DNA from: Alphaproteobacteria bacterium
Lineage (GTDB): Bacteria > Pseudomonadota > Alphaproteobacteria > Caulobacterales > Maricaulaceae
NCBI GenBank assembly: GCA_016124675.1
Contig: WGNG01000002.1
Location: 1-64,000, forward strand
DNA: 64,000 nt
Direction of reading: 5' to 3'
Position 1 is the first letter of the stretch. Every line of letters begins with the position of its first letter. The position numbers and the translations under genes are program-made. The notes under the pieces are model-generated. The model was not told where the DNA came from. It searched no databases and worked only from the letters and a program-made list of their open reading frames with translations. Positions 1-7,753 of the stretch are shown in pieces.

Positions 1-150
1 CCTCCGGGTTGCGATATTCCGCGCATCCGCGCGGGCGGCCGTTCGGCCTTGCGGCCCCTGCGGGGCCGGGGTGTTGCACCAAGCCAGGCCGGATTTATCT
101 CCCCGGCGCGCAGCGCCGCAAGCGCGACCGCGCGCCCGAGCTTATGCGAG

Positions 151-214
151 GCGCGACGCACGGACGTGCGGAGCATGAGAAAATCCCGGCGCGACGCACG
201 GACGTGCGGAGCAT
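151..214. repeat. 26-bp direct repeat, two copies
   Basis: The same 26 bases occur at 151-176 and 189-214, beside the 3' end of tRNA-Val. Each copy contains a short inverted repeat (CGCAC-GGAC-GTGCG) that can form a 5-bp hairpin. The identity is seen directly; no function is known. The tract 1-150 before it is very GC-rich and holds no gene I can support. Confidence 0.8.
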
Positions 215-222
215 CAGTAAAC

Positions 223-299
<77 letters not shown>

Positions 300-631
300 G
301 CACCAGACCGCGCTCCCGGCGCCGGGGGCGCGCGCAGCGCCGCGTTGACGGGAGGAGGCGCGTCTTAAGCTGGCGGCGGCGAGCGTGTCAATCTCGCATG
401 GCTGCCACGGCGCCCCGGCCGCGCTTATCCCCCGCGTTACCGGCGGATTAAGACATTATGGCTTTTCTGCAACAATGCCATGTCAAAAGCGGCAAACCCC
501 CATCCGATCACCGTGCTGCACGCTTTACGCCAGAGCCTTCAGCCCCCCATAGTCCGCCCCAAGTGCGGCGATCCGCGCTGGCAGCCGGTTCGCGGCTCGA
601 TAAAACGGTCCAACACACAAGGGGAACGATC
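300..631. other. Gene-free spacer between tRNA-Val and the TonB receptor
   Basis: This 330-base spacer holds the tRNA promoter (362-391, minus strand) and the presumed 5' leader of the TonB receptor. At 437-451 there is TTAC-N7-TTAA, one base off the CtrA box TTAA-N7-TTAA. The receptor frame stays open through 458-631, but that stretch encodes a proline/arginine/histidine-rich sequence unlike a signal peptide, so I treat it as non-coding. I see nothing else in it. Confidence 0.6.
362..391 (-). promoter_or_regulatory. Candidate housekeeping promoter for tRNA-Val
   Basis: On the minus strand TTGACAC (391-385) is followed after 14 bases by GCTTAAGAC (370-362). This resembles the Caulobacter housekeeping consensus TTGACGS-N10-14-GCTANAWC. 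It lies about 60 bases upstream of the tRNA 5' end, so a short leader would be processed off. Consensus match only. Confidence 0.5.
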
Positions 632-3600
632 GTGAAGATTTGGGAAAAGGAGCGCCTCCTGCGCTCGACGATTCTGGCGGGCTTCGCTGCGGTCACCATG
701 ACCGGGGCCGTGGCTTACGCCCAGGAAGCCGAAGACGAAGACGAGGATGACCAGGCGCGCACCGAACAGAGCGCCCCGGCCGCACGTGGCGACACCGTCG
801 TCGTCACCGGCTCGCGCATCCGCCGTGACAGCTTCACCTCCACCGCGCCGCTTCAGGTCATCGACGCCGAGCAGATCCGCGACGCGGGCCTGATCGACAC
901 TGCGCAGATCCTGCAGCAGTCGAACGTGGCGCAGGGCGTTCAGCTCGACAACACGATCTCGACCGGCGGCTTCGTCACCGACGGTGGCCCGGCGGCCAAC
1001 AACGTCTCGCTGCGCGGCCTGTCGGCTGACCGCACCCTGGTCCTGATCAACGGCCGCCGCTTTGCGCCGGCCGGCGCCGAGGGCGCGCCGTCGCTCCCCG
1101 ACGTCAACCTGATCCCGACCACCATGATCCAGCGCATCGACATCCTGCTCGATGGCGCGTCCTCGGTGTACGGCTCGGACGCCATCGCGGGCGTGGTCAA
1201 CGTGGTTCTGCGCGACAATTTCGACGGCGTGCAGGCCGATGCGTTCCTGTCGGTTCCCGAGACCGGCGCGGCGGTCACCCAGCGCTACAACCTGCTGATG
1301 GGCAGCAATGGCGACAACCACAACTTCCTGATCGGGTTCGAGTATCTGACCCAGGACCGCCTGAACCTGAACGACAGCGACTATAACTTCGAGCCGGGCC
1401 GCGGCATCGCCTGCTACCGGAACATCTGGATCGACGCCAACGGCCAGGAACAGTCGCGTTGCACCGGCGCCATCATCAACCGTGCGCGCCGCAACAACAC
1501 CACCGACATGTACCGCACGCCCGGCACCACCAACTTCCCGGGCACTCTCCCGGTCGGCTGGTCGACGGGCGACTCCAACGCGCCGCAGAACACCAGCTCG
1601 TACCTGGAAGGCGAAGACGACGTCATTCCCTACTCCCAGCGCTACTCGCTGTTCGCGACCGCCAGCCGTGACCTCCAGCCGATCTTCGGCTTTGAAGGCC
1701 TGCAGGCCTTCGCCGAAGTCTCGCACTCCAACAGCCAGGCCAACCAGAAGCAGGGCTTCGGCGGCCAGCTCTTCCCGACCGTGCCGGCGACCAACCCGTT
1801 CAACCCGTTCGGGCTGCAGACCACGCCGATCCTGGCCTGGCCGGCGGACCGCACCTATTCGATCGAAGTGCAGCAGACCCGCATGATCGGCGGCCTGCGC
1901 GGCGATCTGGCGGGCTTCGGCATCCCCGAGTGGGAGTTTGAAGCGTTTGCGGGCTACACGCGCTCCATCGGCTATTCCTCGCGCGGCGGCCTGGATGAAG
2001 ACCGCCTGCGTCACTCGCTGGTCACCAGCCGGGTGGAAGGCGGCCGGATCGTCTGTGGCGGCAACACCCCGACGGGCTTCGGCTTCCTCGATCCGGATCC
2101 GTGCGTTCCGATCAATCTGTTCGCCGACAGCCTGTATCCGATCGATGGCGTGAGCGGCACGTCCTTTGCGACGCAGGAAGAGCTCGATTATCTCTTCGTC
2201 AACCGCACCGTGACCACGCGGGTCGACCAGGCGATCGCCGGCGGCTTCGTGACCGGTCCGGTGTTCCAGCTGCCTGCCGGCCCGGTGGCGACCGTGCTCG
2301 GGGTCGAATGGCGCCGTGACTCGCTGAACTCGGGCGTTGACTCCATTGCGGCCCAGGGCCGTGCGGCCGGCTTCTTCGCCGACCGTCTGTCGGTGGGCTC
2401 TGTGAGCCTCACCGAAGCCTATGGCGAGGTGTCGATCCCGCTGCTCTCCGGCGTCACCTTCGCCGAAGACCTGTCGGTCGATCTCGCCGGCCGTCTGACC
2501 GATCACGAGTTCTACGGTCAGAACAGCACCTACTCGGCCCGCGTCGGCTATTCGCCGGTCGATTTCCTGACGCTGCGCGGCACCTACGGCACCTCGTTCC
2601 GGGCTCCGAACGCCCGCGAGCTGTTCCTGGGCGGCCAGACCGGCTTCGTCTCCGGTACGGTTGACCCGTGCGTTGTGCCGCTGAACGCCCGCCAGCCGGA
2701 CCCGCTCAACCCGCTAGGCGCGCCGATCTATGATCCGGCCAACGACACGCGCAGCCCGCAGGTTCTGGCCAACTGCGTCTCTGAAGGCGTGAACCCGTTG
2801 ACGCTCGGCCTGGGCGGTACGGCTTCGATCGAAGCCTTCCGGACCGGCAACCGGGGCCTGGACCCGGAAACCTCGACCGCCTGGTCGCTGGGCTTCGTGC
2901 TTGAGCAGCCTTGGATCGATGCGTTCGACTTTGCGGTCTCGGTCAACTGGTTCAAGCTGGAAGTGGAAGACTCCATCGGCCTGCCCGGCGCCGCGTTCGG
3001 CCTGTCGCAGTGCTATAACTCCAACGACTTCCCGAACGATCCGTTCTGCGCCCGGCGCGTGCGTGACCCTGCCAGCGGCCTGCTGCGCTCGGTCGACAAC
3101 ACGCCGTTCAACGTCTCGCGCTCGGAAGTCTCCGGCGTCGACCTGAACACGCGCTTCGGCATGGACGTCGACTATTTCGGCGGGATGCGTCTGGACGTGA
3201 ACACCCAGTGGACCTGGTCGGACGAGATCCTGAACCAGACCACGGCGCAGTCGGCGGTGTTCGACAATGTCGGCGACTGGGGCAGCCCGGAATGGCGCGG
3301 CTCCATCACCACCCGCCTTCGCCGGGGTGACTGGTCGGCCTTCTGGACGGCGCGTTATGTCGGCGCCCAGGCGTCGATCTACAACGACGTCACGCCGGGC
3401 GCGGCCTTCCCGTACGGCCAGCGTATCCACCCCAACTGCTCGACGCTGGATCCGGGTTGCATCTCGGTGAACAACCCTGCCACGCCGTTCACGGACTTCT
3501 CGTCCTACATCACGGCGCAGCCGGGCACCTGGTACCACTCGCTGTCGGCCACCTACACCCAGGACACCTGGATCATCCGCGCGGGTGTGAACAACATCCT

Positions 3601-3730
3601 CGGCGAAGATCCGGCCGTGGTGTCGGGTCAGGCGAGCGGCGCGACGCTCGGCAACGGCAACGCCGTTCTGGGCTCGGGCTACGACCTGATCGGCCGCAGC
3701 TTCTTCGTGAACGTGTCCAAGCAGTTCTAG
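632..3730 (+). CDS. TonB-dependent outer-membrane receptor
   Basis: Large outer-membrane beta-barrel for TonB-energised import, 1032 aa from the GTG at 632. That start is chosen because an AGGGGA ribosome site lies just before it and the protein then opens with KIWEKERLLR, a hydrophobic segment and an A-Y-A-Q cleavage site. An acidic EDEDEDD stretch follows, then the plug domain (DTVVVTGSRIRR near residue 54, the TonB-box region). The C-terminus ends in phenylalanine (FVNVSKQF), as barrels do. Paired cysteines in predicted extracellular loops are typical of the large Caulobacter-type receptors, which often import carbohydrates or other complex nutrients. The substrate cannot be read from sequence. 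A strong terminator follows. Confidence 0.93.
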   Translation: MKIWEKERLLRSTILAGFAAVTMTGAVAYAQEAEDEDEDDQARTEQSAPAARGDTVVVTGSRIRRDSFTSTAPLQVIDAEQIRDAGLIDTAQILQQSNVAQGVQLDNTISTGGFVTDGGPAANNVSLRGLSADRTLVLINGRRFAPAGAEGAPSLPDVNLIPTTMIQRIDILLDGASSVYGSDAIAGVVNVVLRDNFDGVQADAFLSVPETGAAVTQRYNLLMGSNGDNHNFLIGFEYLTQDRLNLNDSDYNFEPGRGIACYRNIWIDANGQEQSRCTGAIINRARRNNTTDMYRTPGTTNFPGTLPVGWSTGDSNAPQNTSSYLEGEDDVIPYSQRYSLFATASRDLQPIFGFEGLQAFAEVSHSNSQANQKQGFGGQLFPTVPATNPFNPFGLQTTPILAWPADRTYSIEVQQTRMIGGLRGDLAGFGIPEWEFEAFAGYTRSIGYSSRGGLDEDRLRHSLVTSRVEGGRIVCGGNTPTGFGFLDPDPCVPINLFADSLYPIDGVSGTSFATQEELDYLFVNRTVTTRVDQAIAGGFVTGPVFQLPAGPVATVLGVEWRRDSLNSGVDSIAAQGRAAGFFADRLSVGSVSLTEAYGEVSIPLLSGVTFAEDLSVDLAGRLTDHEFYGQNSTYSARVGYSPVDFLTLRGTYGTSFRAPNARELFLGGQTGFVSGTVDPCVVPLNARQPDPLNPLGAPIYDPANDTRSPQVLANCVSEGVNPLTLGLGGTASIEAFRTGNRGLDPETSTAWSLGFVLEQPWIDAFDFAVSVNWFKLEVEDSIGLPGAAFGLSQCYNSNDFPNDPFCARRVRDPASGLLRSVDNTPFNVSRSEVSGVDLNTRFGMDVDYFGGMRLDVNTQWTWSDEILNQTTAQSAVFDNVGDWGSPEWRGSITTRLRRGDWSAFWTARYVGAQASIYNDVTPGAAFPYGQRIHPNCSTLDPGCISVNNPATPFTDFSSYITAQPGTWYHSLSATYTQDTWIIRAGVNNILGEDPAVVSGQASGATLGNGNAVLGSGYDLIGRSFFVNVSKQF

Positions 3731-3753
3731 GCTCAGGATACGCAAACTGACTG

Positions 3754-3785
3754 AAAGGGCCCGCTCACCTGAGCGGGCCCTTTTT
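3754..3785 (+). terminator. Rho-independent terminator of the TonB receptor gene
   Basis: A near-perfect GC-rich inverted repeat (AAAGGGCCCGCTC / GAGCGGGCCCTTT, tiny loop) is followed by a run of T, 24 bases after the receptor stop codon. Confidence 0.93.
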
Positions 3786-3863
3786 CTTTGGTCAGATCGA
3801 AGACTGCGCGGACCGGGTCCAGCCCGGGTAATGTCCCGGCGACGGCTCAAGACGCGGCAGCGC

Positions 3864-4232
3864 TCACGCTGCCTGCATCACCCGGGCGACCTCATCCACG
3901 AGATCACGCAGATGGAAGGGCTTTGACAGCACCTTGGCCTGGGCGGGCGCGTGGGCGCCGGCGTTGAGCGCCACGGCGGCAAAGCCGGTGATGAACATGA
4001 TCTTGAGGGCCGGATCGACCTCGGCCGCCCGGCGGGCGAGCTCGATGCCGTCCACCCCCGGCATCACGATGTCGGTCAGCAAAAGGTCAAATCCGCCAGG
4101 CGTTTCGCCCAGTACGGCGAGGCCTTCTTCGCCATCGGCGACCCGTTCGACCTCATGGCCGGCGCGCTCGAGCGCCCTGGCCAGGAAGTCCCTCATCGAA
4201 TCGTCGTCTTCGGCCAGGAGTATGCGGGCCAT
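3864..4232 (-). CDS. cpdR: CpdR-like single-domain response regulator
   Basis: Receiver-only protein of 122 aa with no output domain. Visible are the acidic cluster EDDD (residues 8-11), phosphoacceptor D54 in LLLTDIVMPG, T82/G83 and the conserved K104 in VLSKPFHLRDLV. In Caulobacter, CpdR is phosphorylated through the CckA-ChpT relay; when unphosphorylated it primes ClpXP to degrade CtrA and other cell-cycle substrates. The very conserved ITGFAAVAL and KPFHLRDLV stretches and the adjacent N-formylglutamate amidohydrolase gene, a neighbourhood I recall for cpdR in other alphaproteobacteria, support the call. The protein ends in two alanines, a common ClpX-recognised end. It is divergent from its neighbour and likely has its own promoter. 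Confidence 0.85.
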   Translation of the reverse strand: MARILLAEDDDSMRDFLARALERAGHEVERVADGEEGLAVLGETPGGFDLLLTDIVMPGVDGIELARRAAEVDPALKIMFITGFAAVALNAGAHAPAQAKVLSKPFHLRDLVDEVARVMQAA

Positions 4233-4352
4233 CTGGTCTCCCCTTCATGGTATCCACCCGCCTTACCCTAGCGCAATGGGGTAAAAGTCTGCTGAACGTC
4301 TTGACGGCCAACGGCGATTGACCAGATCGGCTCTGGCAGGGAGACTGCACCC

Positions 4353-5231
4353 ATGTCCAGTCACGGTGATCAATGCGGCAGCCGCGCCAGCAACGGGGCG
4401 CCCGCCGTGCGCGTGCATGCGCCTGCGCAGCGCACATCGGCTTTCGTGTTCGCCTCACCCCATTCGGGACGCGCGTATGACCCGGCGGCGCTGGCCCGGA
4501 CGCGGCTGCCGCTCAGCGCCCTGCGCCAGTCGGAAGACGCCTATGTCGACCAGCTCGTCGCCAGCGCGCCGCGCCACGGCGCCCCCCTGGTCGAGGCGTT
4601 GTTTGCGCGCGTTTTCGTGGACGTGAACCGCGCCGAGGGCGAGCTTGATCCCGACATGTTCGATCCTGCGCCCGCCGCCGCCCGCCCGTTAAGCGCGCGC
4701 GCCGCCGCAGGGCTCGGCGTCATCCCGCGCACCGCCGCCGATGGCCGCGCCCTGTATGCGGGACGGCTGACCCTTGAGGAGGCCGAAGCGCGTCTGGCGC
4801 GCTGCTACCGCCCCTATCACAGCGCGCTGAAGGCCGAGCTCGCCGCGGCGAAGGCGGCCTTCGGCGAAGCGTTCCTGATCGATTGCCATTCCATGCCCGC
4901 CGCCAGCGCGCGCGGCGCCGACATTGTGCTCGGCGACCGCTATGGCGCCGCCTGCTCGCGCGCCTTCATCACCGCAGCGGAAGCCGAATTTCGCGCCCTT
5001 GGCTTCACCGTGGTGCGCAACCGGCCCTATGCCGGCGGTTACACGACCGAGCACTACGGGCGGCCGGCCCGCAGCGTCCACGCCGTCCAGATCGAGATCA
5101 ACCGTGCGCTTTACCTTGATGAGCGCACTGTGACGCCGAGCGCCCGCATGCCGGCGCTGGCCCAGGCCCTGTCTGACTGGATCGGCCAGATGAGCGCCTA
5201 CGCCCAGGCCGCCCACCGGGCGGCGGAGTGA
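4353..5231 (+). CDS. N-formylglutamate amidohydrolase
   Basis: Cytoplasmic zinc-dependent amidohydrolase of 292 aa, family FGase (PF05013). The family hydrolyses N-formyl-L-glutamate to glutamate and formate in some histidine-degradation routes. Recognisable blocks are FVFASPHSGR near residue 30, SEDAYVDQL, FVDVNRAEGELD with its metal/substrate residues, LIDCHSMP and EINRALYLDE near the end. No hut genes are nearby, so the physiological substrate may differ. Divergent from cpdR, with about 120 bases between the two starts. Confidence 0.88.
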   Translation: MSSHGDQCGSRASNGAPAVRVHAPAQRTSAFVFASPHSGRAYDPAALARTRLPLSALRQSEDAYVDQLVASAPRHGAPLVEALFARVFVDVNRAEGELDPDMFDPAPAAARPLSARAAAGLGVIPRTAADGRALYAGRLTLEEAEARLARCYRPYHSALKAELAAAKAAFGEAFLIDCHSMPAASARGADIVLGDRYGAACSRAFITAAEAEFRALGFTVVRNRPYAGGYTTEHYGRPARSVHAVQIEINRALYLDERTVTPSARMPALAQALSDWIGQMSAYAQAAHRAAE

Positions 5232-5323
5232 CGCCCCTCACAAAACCGTTACAAATGCGTGACATGACCAAGCGCAATGCATTATACGCTTGCGTGGGGA
5301 ATAAGCGTGTGACTTGTTACCGG

Positions 5324-5346
5324 CCGGAACAATGTTTATTGTCCGG
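5324..5346. promoter_or_regulatory. Imperfect palindrome upstream of the XRE regulator
   Basis: CCGGAACAAT-GTTT-ATTGTCCGG is an inverted repeat with one base missing on one side, about 50 bases before the start of the XRE gene. XRE regulators often bind such sites in their own promoter, so this is a candidate autoregulatory operator. Confidence 0.35.
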
Positions 5347-5396
5347 ACGTTTCGAGCCCCAGACCTTGCGTTACATCTTTCAAGGAATTGAACGCC

Positions 5397-5786
5397 ATGA
5401 CCAACGAGATTGATCATCATGTCGGCAAGCGAATCCGCCGCCGCCGCCGTCTGCTTGGACTGACGCAGCAGCAATTGGCTCAATCTGTGGGCATCCGCTT
5501 TCAGCAGGTGCAGAAATACGAAAGCGGCGCCAACCGCGTGAGCGCGAGCCGGCTGTTCGAGATCGCCGAGGCGCTCGACGTGCCGGTCCAGTATTTCTAC
5601 GAGGGCCTGTCGGGCCGTGGCGAAAGCGCGATCCCCGAGGGCGATCACATCGCTGCGGATATCCTGTCGCAGAAGGAAACCCTGGATCTCATCCGGGCCT
5701 ATTACCGGCTCAATGAGCGTCCGCGCCGCCGCCTGCTGGAGCTGGCGCGCTCGCTCGATCCGGACAGCAAGTCCGACGCCGCCTGA
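5397..5786 (+). CDS. XRE-family HTH regulator, PraR-like
   Basis: DNA-binding protein of 129 aa. An HTH_3 domain covers residues 8-68 (VGKRIRRRRRLLGLTQQQLA, then VGIRFQQVQKYESGANRVSA) and a short helical tail follows. The pattern FQQVQKYE-SGANRVSASRL is characteristic of the alphaproteobacterial PraR/PhrR group, whose members in rhizobia control quorum sensing, attachment and stress genes. I chose ATG 5397 (AAGGA ten bases upstream) over an in-frame TTG three codons earlier. The stop codon is two bases before the next gene, so the two are probably co-transcribed. Targets are unknown. Confidence 0.85.
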   Translation: MTNEIDHHVGKRIRRRRRLLGLTQQQLAQSVGIRFQQVQKYESGANRVSASRLFEIAEALDVPVQYFYEGLSGRGESAIPEGDHIAADILSQKETLDLIRAYYRLNERPRRRLLELARSLDPDSKSDAA

Positions 5787-5788
5787 GC

Positions 5789-6607
5789 GTGACCCCGGCC
5801 AGGCCGGACCTGACCGGCGAGCTCACGTTCCTGGAAATGCTGGCGGACGCAGCGCGTCCGCTGGCGCTTGGGCATTTTCGAACCGGAATCGCCGCCGAAT
5901 CAAAAGCTGCCGGACGGGGCGCGGGATATGATCCCGTCACCGCCGCTGACCGCGAGGTGGAGCAGTGCTTGCGCGCTCTGATCGCGGCGCATCGCCCCGG
6001 CGATGGCGTGATCGGCGAAGAGGGCGCGCCCGCCGCATCGAGCACCGGGCGGACATACGTCATCGATCCCATTGACGGCACGCGCGCCTTCATCGCCGGC
6101 CTGCCCACCTGGTGCGTGCTGATCGCACTGAGCGGGCCCGGCGCGCCGCTCGCCGGCGTGATTGACCAGCCTTTCACCGGCGAGCGTTTCCTCGGGCTGA
6201 CCGGAGAGGCGGCCTGGCTGGACCAGGGGCGCGGCCGGCAAACGATCCGAACGCGCGCGGGCGTCACGCGTGTTGAGGACGCCATCGTCTCCACGACCGA
6301 TCCAGGCCTGTTCCAGGGCGCCGAAGCGGACGCCTTCGCCCAAATCGCGGCCCGGTCGCGCGTGCGCCGCTATGGGCTTGACGCCTACGCTTACGCGGCG
6401 CTGGCGCTGGGCGGGATCGATCTCGTGGTGGAGAGCGGGCTCAAGCCCTGGGACGTGGCGGCCCTCATCCCGGTGGTCACCGGGGCGGGCGGCGTCATCA
6501 CCAGCTGGCGCGGGGGTGCGTGTCATGCGGGCGGGCAGGTGGTGGCGGCGGCCAGCGCCGAACTCCACGCCCGGGCGCTGGAGCTTCTGGCGCCCGCAGC
6601 GGCCTGA
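5789..6607 (+). CDS. hisN: Inositol-monophosphatase-family phosphatase, probably histidinol-phosphatase
   Basis: Mg2+-dependent phosphatase of 272 aa. Metal-binding motifs are E77/E78 in GEEGA and D93-P-I-D96-G-T, plus KPWDVAAL near residue 218. The family includes inositol monophosphatase, CysQ and monofunctional histidinol-phosphatase (HisN), which makes histidinol from histidinol-phosphate. The IDGTRAFIAGLPTWC block fits the HisN subgroup, to which most actinobacterial and alphaproteobacterial members belong. GTG start two bases after the XRE stop. A second family member lies at 60791-61588 and is more SuhB-like. Confidence 0.78.
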   Translation: MTPARPDLTGELTFLEMLADAARPLALGHFRTGIAAESKAAGRGAGYDPVTAADREVEQCLRALIAAHRPGDGVIGEEGAPAASSTGRTYVIDPIDGTRAFIAGLPTWCVLIALSGPGAPLAGVIDQPFTGERFLGLTGEAAWLDQGRGRQTIRTRAGVTRVEDAIVSTTDPGLFQGAEADAFAQIAARSRVRRYGLDAYAYAALALGGIDLVVESGLKPWDVAALIPVVTGAGGVITSWRGGACHAGGQVVAAASAELHARALELLAPAAA

Positions 6608-6688
6608 ATCAAAGCCCTCAAAACGCCAAGGGTTGCGCGGCGCACCCGCCCGGGCCATCTCTTGGGCGAGAGCAAAGGTAGCCCGATC

Positions 6689-7249
6689 ATGTTCATCCAG
6701 ACCGAAATAACCCCCAACCCCGACACGCTGAAATTCCTGCCCGGTCAGCCGATCTCGCCGGAGACGCCGCGCGACTTTTCCTCGTATGAGGCGGCGGCGA
6801 CCTCCCTGCTGGCGCGCGAACTGTTCGCCATCGACGGCGTCACCGGCGTGTTCGCCGGCGCCGACTTCGTGTCGGTGACCAAGCGCGAGGAGGCTGACTG
6901 GATCCAGATCCGCCCGGCCATTCTGGGCGTGATCATGGACGCCGTGCAGTCAGGCAAGCCCCTGTTCGCTGAATCGGCTGGCACCGGCCATGCCGAATAC
7001 ACCGGCGAAGCCGAAGGCATTGTGCGCGAGATCATGGAGGTGATCGATACCCGCGTACGCCCGGCCGTGGCGCGCGATGGCGGGGATATCGTGTTTCACG
7101 CCTATGACGCGGACAGCGGCGTGGTGCAGCTGCACATGCGCGGCGCCTGCGCGGGTTGCCCGTCCTCGGCCATGACGCTGAAGCACGGCATCGAGAACCT
7201 GCTCAAGCATTACGTGCCCGAGGTGACCGGCGTGGAGGCGGTGGTTTAG
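6689..7249 (+). CDS. Nfu/NifU-type Fe-S cluster scaffold
   Basis: Protein of 186 aa with the two-domain Nfu layout. An N-terminal Nfu_N domain (MFIQTEITPNPDTLKFLPGQ at the start) is followed by a C-terminal NifU-like domain holding the C-A-G-C motif that carries a 4Fe-4S cluster for transfer to apo-enzymes. ATG 6689 is chosen because the conserved family start MFIQTE begins there; the longer open frame adds a non-conserved leader. It stands alone, not in an isc/suf operon, as is usual in alphaproteobacteria. Confidence 0.92.
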   Translation: MFIQTEITPNPDTLKFLPGQPISPETPRDFSSYEAAATSLLARELFAIDGVTGVFAGADFVSVTKREEADWIQIRPAILGVIMDAVQSGKPLFAESAGTGHAEYTGEAEGIVREIMEVIDTRVRPAVARDGGDIVFHAYDADSGVVQLHMRGACAGCPSSAMTLKHGIENLLKHYVPEVTGVEAVV

Positions 7250-7316
7250 CTGGCTGCGCCCTGGCCCGGGGTCAGGGCGCCAATGCAGGTCAGCTCCCGG
7301 CGGCTGGTCCAGCGCG

Positions 7317-7727
7317 TTACTGAGGCTCGCCTTCAGTCTCATCACCCGAGACCTGTTCACCGCCCGCCAGCCGCGACGCGCCGTGCGAGAAGGCCGCGCC
7401 ATGGCTGCGCACGGCGTCCGCCTCCCACTGTTCGGAGGCGAGATGCAGGGCTTCCAGCTCCGTCTGAAGGGCGACGACTTCCAGGCGCACCCGCTCCATC
7501 GCGCTTTCCAGCGTGTAGGTGAGCTCGTGGATCGCGTTCATGGAGACTGCGTCGAGCTCGCCCTCCAGCGTTGTCTTCAGCACTGGTAGCGAGGTGCGCA
7601 GATTGATCAGCGCCTCGTCGAGGGTTTGCGCGGGCAGGCCTTCAAAATGATCGTCATCATCGGATGCGAGCGCTGCGGGCGCCGCGAGCGCGGCGGCGAG
7701 GACGGCGACCATCACATACATCTTCAC
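7317..7727 (-). CDS. Small periplasmic protein of the iron operon (DUF6746-like)
   Basis: A 136-aa protein with a signal peptide (VAVLAAALAAPAALA) followed by DDDDHFEGLPAQTL and a helical region containing HELTYTLESA and LHLASE. These stretches resemble the uncharacterised DUF6746 family from memory. GTG 7727 is chosen because GAGGAG precedes it at good spacing. It is the last gene of a minus-strand run behind a siderophore receptor and a PepSY membrane protein, so it is probably iron-regulated. The acidic run after the signal peptide could bind metal, but that is a guess. Confidence 0.72.
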   Translation of the reverse strand: MKMYVMVAVLAAALAAPAALASDDDDHFEGLPAQTLDEALINLRTSLPVLKTTLEGELDAVSMNAIHELTYTLESAMERVRLEVVALQTELEALHLASEQWEADAVRSHGAAFSHGASRLAGGEQVSGDETEGEPQ

Positions 7728-7753
7728 GGGTTTACTCCTCTGAAGGCCCGCCG

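Noticed and set aside
539-2506. A 655-codon minus-strand frame inside the TonB receptor
   Set aside because: High-GC shadow frame of the receptor, with arginine/alanine-rich low-information sequence and no domain.
4301-4321. TTGACGG as a promoter for N-formylglutamate amidohydrolase
   Set aside because: No acceptable downstream GCTANAWC-like element at 10-14 bases.
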